DNA from: RBG-16-34-14 sp963727535
Lineage (GTDB): Bacteria > Bacteroidota > Ignavibacteria > Ignavibacteriales > Ignavibacteriaceae
Assembly (NCBI GenBank): GCA_963727535.1
Contig: CAVSGR010000006.1
Coordinates: forward strand, 682,001 to 746,000
DNA: 64,000 nt
Reading direction: 5' to 3'
Every line of letters starts with the position of its first letter. Within the stretch, counting starts at the first letter, position 1. Under the pieces are notes generated by a model. That model was given only the letters and a program-made list of their open reading frames with translations, did not search any database and was not told where the DNA came from. A program made the translations under genes and the position numbers. This document shows positions 8,146 through 17,428 of this stretch, in pieces.

Positions 8146-8728
8146 TTAGTCTAACAAGGTTCGAATCGACACCTGTCCAAATATAACCTGGTGTCTGCAT
8201 CGTTAAAGCACTTATATAACGCTCCAGGTAATAGGAAGCTTTGCCTGTTTTTTTATCGAACTTATTTATCCCATTGCCGGTACGAAGCCATAATGTTCCT
8301 TCGGGGTATTCAAATATTCCGAAGATATCGTTGCTGGAAAGTGAATTTTTTTTTCCCTTATCGTGTTTAAAATGTGTAAAAGATTCTGTGGCAGGATCAA
8401 AGCGTGTTAAGCCTCCGCCGAAAGAGCCGATCCACAAAATCCCGTCTTGATCTTCATAGATTGTCCAGATGTAGTTATTGCTTAATGAGTTTTTATTACC
8501 TGATTCGTGTGTAAAGATTTTGAATTCGTATCCATCATACCTGTTAAGCCCATCCTGTGTGCCGAACCACATAAAACCATATTTATCCTGTAATATTGCA
8601 TTAGCTGTAGTTTGTGAGAGACCATCTTCAACAGTGAGGTGGTCAAACCTGATATTAAGCTGTTGGGGGAAGTTCTGAGCTAATCCAAGAATGAAAACAA
8701 AAAGAAATAATTTAGAAATGATCTTCAA
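8123..8728 (-). CDS. Beta-propeller sensor histidine kinase, N-terminal frame of a frameshifted gene
   Basis: A signal peptide (MKIISKLFLFVFILGLAQNFPQQ) is followed by FDHLTVEDGLSQTTANAILQ, the standard opening of Reg_prop propeller sensors, and then by WFGTQDGLNRYDGY, WIGSFGGGLTRFDP and LWLRTGNGINKFD repeats. The frame ends early at 8123 after VRLNIKYRRD. The minus strand reads on in the next frame as TLSTEEIKYFSSYPEN, which is the expected continuation. One extra A in the CTAAACATT stretch (about 8144-8148) explains the break. Repaired, the gene would span 5548-8728 and encode about 1,060 residues, normal for this class. The kinase probably senses a periplasmic ligand, by analogy with glycan-sensing hybrids. 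Confidence 0.85.
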   Translation of the reverse strand: MKIISKLFLFVFILGLAQNFPQQLNIRFDHLTVEDGLSQTTANAILQDKYGFMWFGTQDGLNRYDGYEFKIFTHESGNKNSLSNNYIWTIYEDQDGILWIGSFGGGLTRFDPATESFTHFKHDKGKKNSLSSNDIFGIFEYPEGTLWLRTGNGINKFDKKTGKASYYLERYISALTMQTPGYIWTGVDSNLVRLNIKYRRD

Positions 8729-8871
8729 ACCATTTTTATTATATAAATAGAATTGTTGTTTAATTTAGGCAATTGAAGTAAAAGAGGAAATAGTCTATGA
8801 AGGAATCCGTTTTTTTTTGTGTAAGATATTTTTAACATTATTAACTTATTTATAAAATTTAAGAAAATAAG

Positions 8872-9309
8872 ATGAAATATTGGATAAATGTAGTTTCAAA
8901 GGATCATGTTGAAAGAGGAAAGAAGGGGGGTTTTACTCAAGCGAACCATGGTGCTCCTCATAATTTAAAAAGATTAGCTAATGGGGATTGGATTGTTTTC
9001 TATTCATCTAAAGTTTCATTTGAGAATGGTGAAAAATTACAAAAGTTTACAGCAATCGGATTTATCACGGATGATAAACCATATCAAGCTGTAATGACTC
9101 CCAATTTTCATCCCTGGCGTAGAAATATGAAATTTATAGAATGTGATGAAGTTCTCATACATCCTCTGATTGAAGAACTCAGTTTTATAAAAGATAAAAA
9201 GAAATGGGGTTATCCTTTCAGGCGCGGAATGTTTGAAATAAGTGAAAATGATTTTAAAATTATTTCAAATACAATGGGTGTAAATATTAATTCGGTTAAA
9301 GAATCATAA
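8872..9309 (+). CDS. EVE domain-containing protein (UPF0310 type)
   Basis: A 145-residue protein beginning MKYWINVVSKDHVERG, with GDWIVFYSSK, HPWRRNMKFIECDEV and the closing WGYPFRRGMFEISENDF block that mark the UPF0310 branch of EVE domains. EVE domains share the PUA/YTH-like fold and in several families bind modified bases; the ligand here is not known. No partner nuclease is next to it, so a defence role is not supported by the context. The plus-strand start at 8872 is 144 bp from the divergent sensor kinase start. Confidence 0.85.
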   Translation: MKYWINVVSKDHVERGKKGGFTQANHGAPHNLKRLANGDWIVFYSSKVSFENGEKLQKFTAIGFITDDKPYQAVMTPNFHPWRRNMKFIECDEVLIHPLIEELSFIKDKKKWGYPFRRGMFEISENDFKIISNTMGVNINSVKES

Positions 9310-9333
9310 ATCGTAATTCATAAATCAAAAATT

Positions 9334-9792
9334 TTATTTGCTTCCCATTTTAACTATTTCATCAAACTCTTTTTTTTCAACAGGCATAACAGATAAACGG
9401 TTCCCTCGTTGAACAAGTCTCATCTTCTTTAGTTTAGGACTATTTTTTATTTCATCCAACGGGATAAACGTTTTAAGTTTTTTAACGAATTTAATATCAA
9501 CCATATACCAGACTGGTTTTGCAGGATCGGCTGAAGGGAAGTAATGTTTGTTGCCTGGATCGAATTGTGTATGATCAGGATAACCTTCTCTAACTACTTC
9601 TGCAATTCCGGCAACACCGGTCGGTTCTGTATTGCTGTTGTAAAATAAAACTTTGTCGCCTTTCTTCATTTCGTCTCTCATAAAATTTCTTGCCTGATAA
9701 TTTCTCACACCATCCCAATATGTTTTTTTTACTTTCTTCAAATCATCAATAGAGAAAACATCCGGTTCAGATTTCATAAGCCAGTATTTCAT
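9334..9792 (-). CDS. EVE domain-containing protein (thymocyte protein Thy28-like)
   Basis: A 152-residue single EVE-domain protein: MKYWLMKSEPDVFSIDDL, TYWDGVRNYQARNFMRDEM, KGDKVLFYNSN and FDPGNKHYFPSADP are family hallmarks. Proteins of this group are conserved from bacteria to animals (Thy28/THYN1) and bind modified bases in related structures; the cellular role is unclear. AAGGAG lies upstream of the ATG at 9792. It is convergent with, and only 24 bp from, the other EVE-domain gene. Confidence 0.9.
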   Translation of the reverse strand: MKYWLMKSEPDVFSIDDLKKVKKTYWDGVRNYQARNFMRDEMKKGDKVLFYNSNTEPTGVAGIAEVVREGYPDHTQFDPGNKHYFPSADPAKPVWYMVDIKFVKKLKTFIPLDEIKNSPKLKKMRLVQRGNRLSVMPVEKKEFDEIVKMGSK

Positions 9793-9803
9793 TTCACTTC
9801 TCC

Positions 9804-9971
9804 TTATTTCTTTTTGGTTGCTTTATAGCTTTCAATTTCTTTTCTGAGCTTGTCAGGCATTTCTCTGCAATTGCAGTGTTTTGAATGTTCAATATGCCAG
9901 TTCATTCTTTCTTCGAATGTCGGATTTTTCGGCATTCTGTTTTTCAGGTGCCATTCTTTATTTATTGCCAC
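9804..9971 (-). CDS. Small conserved hypothetical protein
   Basis: A roughly 55-residue protein with the core EWHLKNRMPKNPTFEERM followed by NWHIEHSKHCNCREMP and a basic tail. It contains a His/Cys cluster (HIEHSKHCNC) that could bind a metal. I have the impression of similar short proteins in other Bacteroidota, but cannot name a family. The start is uncertain: a GTG at 9971 gives the version listed, an ATG at 9935 a shorter one, and the frame is open to a TTG at 10040. It lies 11 bp upstream of the Thy28-like gene on the same strand and may be co-transcribed with it. Confidence 0.55.
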   Translation of the reverse strand: MAINKEWHLKNRMPKNPTFEERMNWHIEHSKHCNCREMPDKLRKEIESYKATKKK

Positions 9972-10118
9972 TTCATTTACCAAAATTAAGTTTTTCAAAA
10001 CAAAAATACACAGGTTTAAACAAACATACAGCGATGGCAAAATCGATTACCGACTTCTTTCTTAATTGATATTCAATAACATTCGGGATATATTGTCCGC
10101 AATTCTTTTGCAATAAAA

Positions 10119-10775
10119 ATGATAAAAACAGTATTAATTCTTTTAGTAATTTTTTCAATAGAAACACTGCCTCAAACCGAGGGAGCATTCCAGATTACCC
10201 GGTTAAAATATAATGGCGGCGGCGATTGGTATAACGATCCTTCTGCCGAAGTTAATCTTTTGAATTTTTTAAAGGCTAATACAAATCTAAAAGTAAAAGC
10301 AGAATACACTTTTGTTGATATTTCAACTGATGAAATTTTTTCTCATCCTTTTCTCTTTATGACAGGTCACGGTAATGTAGTTTTTTCGGATGATCAGGCT
10401 GAAAGACTTCGGAAATATCTCGAGAGTGGAGGTTTCCTTTATATTGATGATGACTATGGTTTGGATAAAGCGATCAGAAGGGAAATGAAAAAAGTTTTTC
10501 CTGATAAAAGTTTTGTCGAGCTTCCTTTTTCCGATGAACTATATAGCATACTTTACAATTTTCCGTCCGGTCCGCCTAAAACACATGAGCACAATGGAAA
10601 ACCGCCTCAGGGTTTTGGAATTTTTATCGATAAAAGACTTGCTGTTTATTACACTTATGAATCAAACCCAAGCGACGGTTGGGCAGATCCTGAAGTTCAT
10701 AATGACCCTGAAAATAAAAGGCAGGAAGCTTTGAAGTTTGGAGCTAATCTTGTTTTATATGCTTTGAGTAATTAG
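10119..10775 (+). CDS. DUF4159 domain-containing secreted protein
   Basis: A 218-residue protein with a short signal peptide (MIKTVLILLVIFSIETLPQT). The DUF4159 core is recognisable: FQITRLKYNGGGDWYNDPSA, then FLFMTGHGNVVFSDDQAERL, LESGGFLYIDDDYGLDKA and DGWADPEVHNDPE. The fold is class I glutamine amidotransferase-like, but function is not established. DUF4159 genes commonly sit beside DUF4175, MoxR and aerotolerance (Bat) genes; here DUF4175 follows 58 bp later, so the pairing holds although the MoxR and Bat partners are not in the window. Confidence 0.85.
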   Translation: MIKTVLILLVIFSIETLPQTEGAFQITRLKYNGGGDWYNDPSAEVNLLNFLKANTNLKVKAEYTFVDISTDEIFSHPFLFMTGHGNVVFSDDQAERLRKYLESGGFLYIDDDYGLDKAIRREMKKVFPDKSFVELPFSDELYSILYNFPSGPPKTHEHNGKPPQGFGIFIDKRLAVYYTYESNPSDGWADPEVHNDPENKRQEALKFGANLVLYALSN

Positions 10776-10832
10776 GAAAATGAGATGATGAGTAATGAGA
10801 TTATGAGTGATGAGAAAAGGCAGATGTAAAAA

Positions 10833-13800
10833 ATGATTGAATCAAATTTTTATAAGGAAATATTAACTAAACTTGATAAGCTCGATAAGAAAGAACAAGC
10901 TTTTGTTACTTTTATAGGTTTGCTGTTTTCTCTAATTCTTATCATTCTTGTTTTTACCTCTTTCTCTTTTCTCGAAATGCTCCTGCATCATTCATCTCTT
11001 CTAAGGACAATTATTTTTTCTGTAATTGTTCTTATTGCTGTTGCTTCATTTGGGTTTCTCTTTATAAAACCTTTAATAAGATATTTTGATCTGCTCGGCA
11101 AAAGAGATCATTTCAAAACTGCGGGTAAGGTCGCAGCTTATTTCCCTCAAATAAAAGATGATCTTCTTAATGCAATCCAGTTAGTTAGTGCCGGTATCGA
11201 TAATAAAATGTATTCTTCCGGATTGGTTGATGCGTCATTTAAAAAGGTTTATGAAAAAACTAAAAATATACGATTCGAATCCGTGGTTGATTTTAAGAAA
11301 GTTAAGCAACTTCTCATTTACTTTTTAAGCATCTCGGTAATTGTATCTTTGATATTTATTTTTGCTCCTGGAATGCAAGCCGCATCTTATAGAATAGTAA
11401 ACTTTAACCGTGAATTTATTCCACCTCAGAGATATTCTTTTGAAGTTTTTCCAGGGGATGCACAGGTTACAAAAGGAGACGATGTTAATATTTCTGTAAA
11501 AGTAAACGGGGGAATTCCCTCATCAGTTTATCTTGCATTAAAAGATAAGGAAGAAACTAGTTTCCAAAATCAAAAGTTGATTCCTGATTCTAATGGCGTT
11601 TACAATTTTGATTACAAATCCTCGAGGAGTTCTTTAAAATATTATGTTTTTGCTGAAGACAGCAAAAGTGAAGAATACTCAATCGAAGTTATTGACAGAC
11701 CTATAGTTAAGAATTTAGATATAACAGTAATTCCGCCTTCATATTCGGGAATTTCTTCATATCAACAAAAAGATAACGGCAACATTTCTGCGTTAAAGGG
11801 AAGCAAAGTTGAAGTGAAATTCAATTCTACAAAAGAATTAAAAGATGCAAAACTTTTGTTTCAAGATTCGACCGAAGTTCAGCTTAATAAGGAATCAACA
11901 CAAGCTTCCGGTAATTTCAGAGTAATGAAAGATAATTCTTATAAAATTCACATAGAGGATTTAACAGGGAGCAAAAATCTTTCTCCGATAACATATCTTA
12001 TAAAAACTCTTTATGATGATTATCCTTCAATTGAAATGATTGTTCCGAACAAAGACGTTTCCCTGGCAAATGACAGCAGGCTCCCACTCCTTTTAAAAGT
12101 ATCCGATGATTACGGTTTTACAAAATTACTTTTGCATTACAGGTTATCAGCTTCGAGGTATGAAACTCCACAAACTCAATTTTCTTCTTTCGAAATTCCT
12201 CTCACTAAGAACGAAAAGGAATTAAATGTAGATTATGTATGGAATCTTACAAATTTAAATTTGGGAACCGATGATGTTGTTAGTTATTATTTGGAAATTT
12301 TTGATAATGATAATGTCAGCGGTCCAAAATCTGCAAAATCACAAATCTTTATGGTGAGGGTTCCTTCGTTGGATGAAATTCTTTCCGGAGTTGATAAATC
12401 CCACGATGATATTGAGCAGCAATTAAAGGAAACGATGAATGAAGCTGAAGAACTAAAAAAGGAGCTTGATAAAATAGATAATGAATTAAAACAGGATAAG
12501 AAAGAAATTACATGGGAAGAGAAGCAGAAGATTGAAAATACTTTAGACAAGTATGAAAAGCTTCAGGATAAAATTCAGAAAACCGGTGATGAATTTAACA
12601 AGATGAAGCAAGATATGCAGGAAAATAATTTGCTGTCAAAAGAGACTTTAGAAAAGTATATGGAATTACAGAAAATGATGGATGAATTGACAAGTGATGA
12701 ATTTAAAGAAGCTTTTAAGAAGTTGCAGGAAGCAATGCAAAGTCTTAACCGTCAGCAAACGCAGGATTCCTTCCAGAATTTTAAAATGGATGAGGACCAG
12801 TTTAAAAAAAGTATTGAAAGAACTTTAAATCTTCTAAAGAGAATCCAGGTTGAACAAAAAGTAGATGAACTTCTCAAGCGATCTGAAATGATGACTGAGA
12901 AACAAAAAGATTTACAAAACCAGACAGATGAAAGCGATTTATCGGATAAATCTCAAAGCGACAAGTTAGGTGAACAGCAGGAACAAATGACAAAAGATCT
13001 TAAAAAGTTTTCTGATGAACTCGACAAGCTTTCTGAAAAGATGAGTGAGCTGAAGGATATGCCCCAGGAAGAAATGGAAAAACTGAAAGAAGAATTTCAG
13101 AAGCAGGAGAATCAACAAAAGTCCCAGCAGGCTGAACAAAATATGAAGCAGAACAATAAACAGATGGCTATGCAGAACCAGCAGCAGGTGCAGAAAAATA
13201 TGTCTCAGATGAATCAGCAGTTGAAAGATATCCAATCTTCTATGTCGCAAATGAACGAGATGCAGAATTTTACAGACATGATGAAAATTCTTGATAATCT
13301 AATCGATTTATCAAAACAGCAGGAGAAACTTAAGGACCAGGCACAACAGCTTGACCAGAATTCATCGGCTTTTGATGAGAATGCACAGAAGCAAAATAAT
13401 ATTCAAAATGATCTTGGAAAGATTCTAAAACAGATGAGCGAACTTTCACAAAAAACTTTTGCAATTACTCCAGAGATGGGAAAAAGCCTGGGTGATGCTC
13501 AAAGAGAAATGTTAAGATCTATTCAGTCATTGCAGAATAGGAATGGCAGTATGGCTTCAATCAGCCAGGGAAATGCGATGGAGTCGTTGAATGAAGCATC
13601 CACTTTGTTAAAGGGTTCTATGGAGGCGATGATGCAGGGTGGAGGTCAGGGTGGAATGATGTCATTGATGCAGCAGCTTCAGAAATTATCAGGTCAACAG
13701 ATGGGACTTAATAATCTTACGCAAATGCTTAAACAGATGCAGCAAGGTTCTCTTTCTCAGCAGCAGCAGGCAGAAATGCAAAGACTCGCTCAACAGCAGG

Positions 13801-14216
13801 ACCTTATCCGAAAATCTTTGGATCAATTAAATAACGAAGCAAAAGAACAGGGGAAATCAAAAAGTCTCTCATCAAATCTTGACAACGTGCTTAAACAAAT
13901 GCAGGAAGTTGTAAAAGATATGAACACTGAAAAGCTTGATGATAATTTAGTTCAGAAACAGGAAAGAATTCTTTCAAAGCTGCTCGATGCGCAGAGGTCA
14001 ATTAATGAAAGAGATTTTGAAAAGAACAGGGAGTCTAGTACAGGTCAGAATATAGTAAGAGAATCACCGCAGGATTTAAATCTAAGTAATGATAAAAATC
14101 TTGAAAAGATAAAAGATGAATTGAACAAAGCTGTCCGCGAAGGTTTTTCGAGAGATTATGAAAATCTTATTCGAAAATATTATGAAGCGCTTCAAAAAGA
14201 AGAAATTGTCAATTAG
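10833..14216 (+). CDS. DUF4175 family membrane protein with long coiled coil
   Basis: A 1,127-residue protein. Two membrane segments lie near residues 22-85 and a third near 155-185 (LLIYFLSISVIVSLIFIFAPG). An Ig-like, beta-rich periplasmic region follows to about residue 510. The remaining ~600 residues are a very long Gln/Glu/Lys/Met-rich coiled coil (many KQMQQ and MNEMQ-type stretches). This matches the DUF4175 family, whose function is unknown but which goes with DUF4159 and Bat-type operons. The minus-strand open frames inside the coiled coil are compositional shadows. Low-complexity codons make this stretch prone to slippage, yet the frame is intact. Confidence 0.85.
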   Translation: MIESNFYKEILTKLDKLDKKEQAFVTFIGLLFSLILIILVFTSFSFLEMLLHHSSLLRTIIFSVIVLIAVASFGFLFIKPLIRYFDLLGKRDHFKTAGKVAAYFPQIKDDLLNAIQLVSAGIDNKMYSSGLVDASFKKVYEKTKNIRFESVVDFKKVKQLLIYFLSISVIVSLIFIFAPGMQAASYRIVNFNREFIPPQRYSFEVFPGDAQVTKGDDVNISVKVNGGIPSSVYLALKDKEETSFQNQKLIPDSNGVYNFDYKSSRSSLKYYVFAEDSKSEEYSIEVIDRPIVKNLDITVIPPSYSGISSYQQKDNGNISALKGSKVEVKFNSTKELKDAKLLFQDSTEVQLNKESTQASGNFRVMKDNSYKIHIEDLTGSKNLSPITYLIKTLYDDYPSIEMIVPNKDVSLANDSRLPLLLKVSDDYGFTKLLLHYRLSASRYETPQTQFSSFEIPLTKNEKELNVDYVWNLTNLNLGTDDVVSYYLEIFDNDNVSGPKSAKSQIFMVRVPSLDEILSGVDKSHDDIEQQLKETMNEAEELKKELDKIDNELKQDKKEITWEEKQKIENTLDKYEKLQDKIQKTGDEFNKMKQDMQENNLLSKETLEKYMELQKMMDELTSDEFKEAFKKLQEAMQSLNRQQTQDSFQNFKMDEDQFKKSIERTLNLLKRIQVEQKVDELLKRSEMMTEKQKDLQNQTDESDLSDKSQSDKLGEQQEQMTKDLKKFSDELDKLSEKMSELKDMPQEEMEKLKEEFQKQENQQKSQQAEQNMKQNNKQMAMQNQQQVQKNMSQMNQQLKDIQSSMSQMNEMQNFTDMMKILDNLIDLSKQQEKLKDQAQQLDQNSSAFDENAQKQNNIQNDLGKILKQMSELSQKTFAITPEMGKSLGDAQREMLRSIQSLQNRNGSMASISQGNAMESLNEASTLLKGSMEAMMQGGGQGGMMSLMQQLQKLSGQQMGLNNLTQMLKQMQQGSLSQQQQAEMQRLAQQQDLIRKSLDQLNNEAKEQGKSKSLSSNLDNVLKQMQEVVKDMNTEKLDDNLVQKQERILSKLLDAQRSINERDFEKNRESSTGQNIVRESPQDLNLSNDKNLEKIKDELNKAVREGFSRDYENLIRKYYEALQKEEIVN

Positions 14217-14305
14217 TTTTTTTAATCTCTCCCCATAAAATTTTTTTATTTATTTTTTTATTGAATATATTTCTAATTAGATATTCATAAAAACATTAAA
14301 TAACC

Positions 14306-15493
14306 TTGCCGGATCAAAAATCTTCTGAAACAATTCTCCCTTCTTATTCGGATGAACTAAGATCTCTTATTGAAGTTTCCGACGATCTTATCTTTTCTCT
14401 TGATTATTCCGGTTATATAAAGAGCATAAATAAGAGTGGGGCACTTCTTCTTGGTTATCAACCGGAAGAATTAACCGGAAAATATTTTATAGAAGTCGTT
14501 AAAACTTCCTCTAAATCTCTTGTGCTGAGTGCTTTTCAAAAAGCCTTATCTCCTGATGGTAAAGTAACAACCTTCGAAGCAGTTTTACTTGATAAGCCCG
14601 GAAACGAATTCCCATTTAAGTTCAGGGTTAAAGCTCTTCTTGATCAAGAAAATATTAAAGGTTTAATCGGGATGGGACGAAGTCTATCCTTTATAAAAAA
14701 ACTAGAAGATAAAATAAGTGAGTTGAGCGAAAAATATAAAGAAGCCAGGCGAATCATAAATATTGAAAGATCAAGAGGGCTGCAAAAAATTTCACTTCTT
14801 GAAGAGCTTAATAAAATGAAATCGGAATTTATATCGAATATTTCTCATGAATTCAGGACTCCATTAGCGTCGATAGTTGGTTTTGCTGAATCAATAGCCT
14901 CCGATCCTTCAATGGCTGAGGAACACAAAAAAGAATTTAACGAAGTTATTCTTTCAGAAGGAAAAAGACTAGCAAAACTTATAAACGGTGTTCTCGACTT
15001 AACCCGGCTTGAAAAGGGTGAAATAAGTTTAAAAAAAAACAGGCTCAATTGTATTTCGCTGTTAAATAGAGTGATTGATAAAAACAGGGAAGATATTAAA
15101 AATAAAAATCAACATTTAACTGTTGAACTACCTGACGAAGAAATTTATGTAGAGGGGGATAAAGAAAGACTTGAACAAATGTATAACAGCTTACTGAACA
15201 ATGCGATTAAGTATACTGGAAAAGGGGGCAGGATATCAGTGTTTGCACATAGTTTATTTAAAGAATTTGAAGTAATAATTACCGACACTGGCATTGGAAT
15301 TGCCAAAAAAGACCTTCCTTATATCTTTCAAAAATACTTTAGTGATAACAAATCCGCTGAGCAAAGTGCTGGAACGGGCTTAGGCTTGGTTTTTGTTAAA
15401 CAGATAGTGGATTTACATAAGGGTTCCATTTCAATTCAAAGCGAGCTAAATGAAGGAACCACGGTTATAGTTAGACTGACTAAAAACGAATAA
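14306..15493 (+). CDS. PAS domain sensor histidine kinase
   Basis: A 395-residue soluble kinase (no membrane segment) starting at a TTG. A PAS domain covers about residues 12-125 (IEVSDDLIFSLDYSGYIKSI, GYQPEELTGKYF). A short coil leads to HisKA with FISNISHEFRTPLASIVGF (phospho-His in SHEFRTP), then HATPase with the N box NSLLNNAIKYT, ITDTGIGI and GTGLGLVFVKQI. It is 13 bp upstream of an NtrC-type regulator, evidently its partner. The lack of membrane segments points to a cytoplasmic signal. The long T-rich gap before the start may hold the promoter of this signalling operon. Confidence 0.9.
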   Translation: MPDQKSSETILPSYSDELRSLIEVSDDLIFSLDYSGYIKSINKSGALLLGYQPEELTGKYFIEVVKTSSKSLVLSAFQKALSPDGKVTTFEAVLLDKPGNEFPFKFRVKALLDQENIKGLIGMGRSLSFIKKLEDKISELSEKYKEARRIINIERSRGLQKISLLEELNKMKSEFISNISHEFRTPLASIVGFAESIASDPSMAEEHKKEFNEVILSEGKRLAKLINGVLDLTRLEKGEISLKKNRLNCISLLNRVIDKNREDIKNKNQHLTVELPDEEIYVEGDKERLEQMYNSLLNNAIKYTGKGGRISVFAHSLFKEFEVIITDTGIGIAKKDLPYIFQKYFSDNKSAEQSAGTGLGLVFVKQIVDLHKGSISIQSELNEGTTVIVRLTKNE

Positions 15494-15506
15494 AAAGGAA
15501 GGCATT

Positions 15507-16898
15507 GTGAGCAAATTAGTTTTTATCGTTGATGATGAACCAGCGATTTCAAAACTCTTATCGTATTGGGTGAAAGATAAATGGAAATACCAGGCTCAGA
15601 CTTTTACGAACGGCGAAGATGTTTTAAGAAATTTAACACAAAGACCCGATCTTATTCTTCTTGATATTATGTTACCAGGTCTCGATGGTCTGGAAACTTT
15701 AAAAAGAATAAAACAATTTGATGATAATCTGCCGGTGATTATTCTTTCTGCTCAGGGGAGTATTGAAGTAGCTGTTGAATCGCTTAGACACGGCGCATTT
15801 GATTATTTTCCCAAACCAATTGACCAGCAAAGACTGGAACCATCAATTAAAAATGCAATTAAAAATTATGATCTTTTACGCGAGCTTCATAATCTTAAGG
15901 AAAATGTTAAGAAAGAATATAGCTTCGACAATATTATTTCTGCCGATGGAAAAATGCAGGATGTTTTTAAGTTAGTAACCAAGGTTCTTGATAACGACAT
16001 AACTGTTTTAATTCATGGTGAAAGCGGAACTGGTAAAGAGCTAATTGCGAGAGCAATTCATTATAATGGAAAAAGAAAAGATAAACCTTTTATCGTAGTT
16101 AATTGCGCTTCTATCCCAAGGGAATTATTGGAGAGCGAACTTTTCGGTCATGAAAAAGGTTCATTTACCGGAGCTTATCAGAAGAAGCTTGGAAAGTTTG
16201 AAGTTGCGAATGAAGGTACGATATTTCTAGATGAGGTTGGTGAACTTGAAATGCTTCTCCAGGCTAAACTGTTACGAGTTATTCAGGAGAGAGAATTTGA
16301 AAGAGTCGGCGGAACAGACACAGTTAAAACTGATGTAAGAATTATTTCAGCTACAAACCGCGAACTCAAAAAAGCTGTTGACGATAAAGAATTTAGGGAA
16401 GATCTGTTTTACAGGTTAAATTCATTTCCCATATATATTCCTCCACTAAGGCATAGAAAAGGAGATATTTTAGTTATTGCCCATCACTTTTTAGATTTAT
16501 TTAATAAAAAACTGAGCAAAAATGTTAAGGGGTTCAGCAAAAAGGCTCTTAAGTTAATATATGAGTACAGCTGGCCGGGTAATATCAGGGAAATCGAAAA
16601 TACGATTGAAAGGTGTTTGATTATTGCAGAGCGTGATATTATTGATGTTGAAGATTTACCTCCGCATATAAAAGCTGAACAGTCAAACGGCAGTGTTGAT
16701 TTAAACGGTGGTTTATTTAGCGATGACTCAATTGTTCCTTTTGAAAGACTTAAAGAAGAATCGATACGTCATGCACTTAAAGTAACAAACGGCAACATAG
16801 TTGAAGCTGCAAAGAAACTACAACTTGGCAGAGCAACTATTTACAGGCTTATGGAAAAATATCATATTCAAAACAGACCATTCGAAAAGGCGGGTTAA
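15507..16898 (+). CDS. Sigma-54-dependent NtrC-family response regulator
   Basis: A 463-residue activator starting at GTG 15507 behind AAGGAAGG. The receiver has IVDDEP, the phospho-acceptor Asp near residue 53 (LILLDIMLP) and the Lys in FPKPID. The AAA+ domain has Walker A GESGTGKE near residue 172, the sigma-54 contact loop GSFTGAY, Walker B TIFLDEVGE and the arginine finger region FREDLFYRL. A Fis-type helix-turn-helix closes the protein (NIVEAAKKLQLGRATIYRLM). It should drive sigma-54 promoters in response to the PAS kinase just upstream. The STAS gene begins one base after its stop codon, so the two are co-translated or nearly so. Confidence 0.93.
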   Translation: MSKLVFIVDDEPAISKLLSYWVKDKWKYQAQTFTNGEDVLRNLTQRPDLILLDIMLPGLDGLETLKRIKQFDDNLPVIILSAQGSIEVAVESLRHGAFDYFPKPIDQQRLEPSIKNAIKNYDLLRELHNLKENVKKEYSFDNIISADGKMQDVFKLVTKVLDNDITVLIHGESGTGKELIARAIHYNGKRKDKPFIVVNCASIPRELLESELFGHEKGSFTGAYQKKLGKFEVANEGTIFLDEVGELEMLLQAKLLRVIQEREFERVGGTDTVKTDVRIISATNRELKKAVDDKEFREDLFYRLNSFPIYIPPLRHRKGDILVIAHHFLDLFNKKLSKNVKGFSKKALKLIYEYSWPGNIREIENTIERCLIIAERDIIDVEDLPPHIKAEQSNGSVDLNGGLFSDDSIVPFERLKEESIRHALKVTNGNIVEAAKKLQLGRATIYRLMEKYHIQNRPFEKAG

Positions 16899-16899
16899 T

Positions 16900-17244
16900 A
16901 TGTTTCAGGAATACGTTAAGGAAGAAGTAGGGGATATAACTGTTGAGAAAGTAAACTTAACTCGCGCCACTTTAAAGGAAGCCGAGGATTTTAAGAAAAC
17001 TTTAGTAAGTGATATAGAATCAGGGAAGAAGAGGATAGTTGTTGATCTTGCAGACTGCGAATTTATTGATTCAACTTTCCTTGGTGCTCTTGTGGTGTCA
17101 TTGAAAAAAATTACAGCGATCGGTGGAGACTTGAAATTAGTCGGGTTTCAACCTAACGTACGTTCAATGTTTGAACTTACAAGAATGTACAGAGTGTTTG
17201 AATCATTTGAAACAAAGGAAGAAGCAGTAGCAAGTTTTGGCTGA
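16900..17244 (+). CDS. STAS domain anti-sigma factor antagonist
   Basis: A 114-residue single STAS domain. The core VVDLADCEFIDSTFLGALV places the regulatory Ser/Thr at residues 58-59 (DST), the site phosphorylated by an RsbW/SpoIIAB-type kinase in partner-switching systems. The ATG at 16900 is used; a frame extending to 16801 lies within the NtrC-type gene. Its location right after the regulator, and upstream of a PP2C phosphatase, supports a partner-switch role. The matching Ser/Thr kinase/anti-sigma factor is not in the window. Confidence 0.88.
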   Translation: MFQEYVKEEVGDITVEKVNLTRATLKEAEDFKKTLVSDIESGKKRIVVDLADCEFIDSTFLGALVVSLKKITAIGGDLKLVGFQPNVRSMFELTRMYRVFESFETKEEAVASFG

Positions 17245-17290
17245 TAAAAACCCAATAGTTATGATTTTATTTTTAATAATATGTTGGAAG

Positions 17291-17312
17291 TACCATAGTG
17301 GTAAGTTTTTTT
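17291..17312 (+). terminator. Possible weak terminator after the STAS gene
   Basis: A short hairpin (TACCA-tag-TGGTA) is followed by AAGTTTTTTT. The stem is only 5 bp, so efficiency is doubtful. The rest of the 184-bp gap holds no other recognisable feature. Confidence 0.3.
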
Positions 17313-17428
17313 CATGCTCGTTTGAGTATATCCTTTCTAAGTAAGACTTTCGTATCCCAAGCCTTATCCTTTTTTATTAATAATAATTTATACAATGTCC
17401 CTAATCCTCTTGTCTGGTAAAAAGTGCT

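Noticed and set aside
12966..13250. Minus-strand open frame inside the DUF4175 gene
   Set aside because: It is the antisense shadow of a Gln/Lys/Glu-rich coiled coil, and its text is an artificial Leu/His/Phe-rich pattern.
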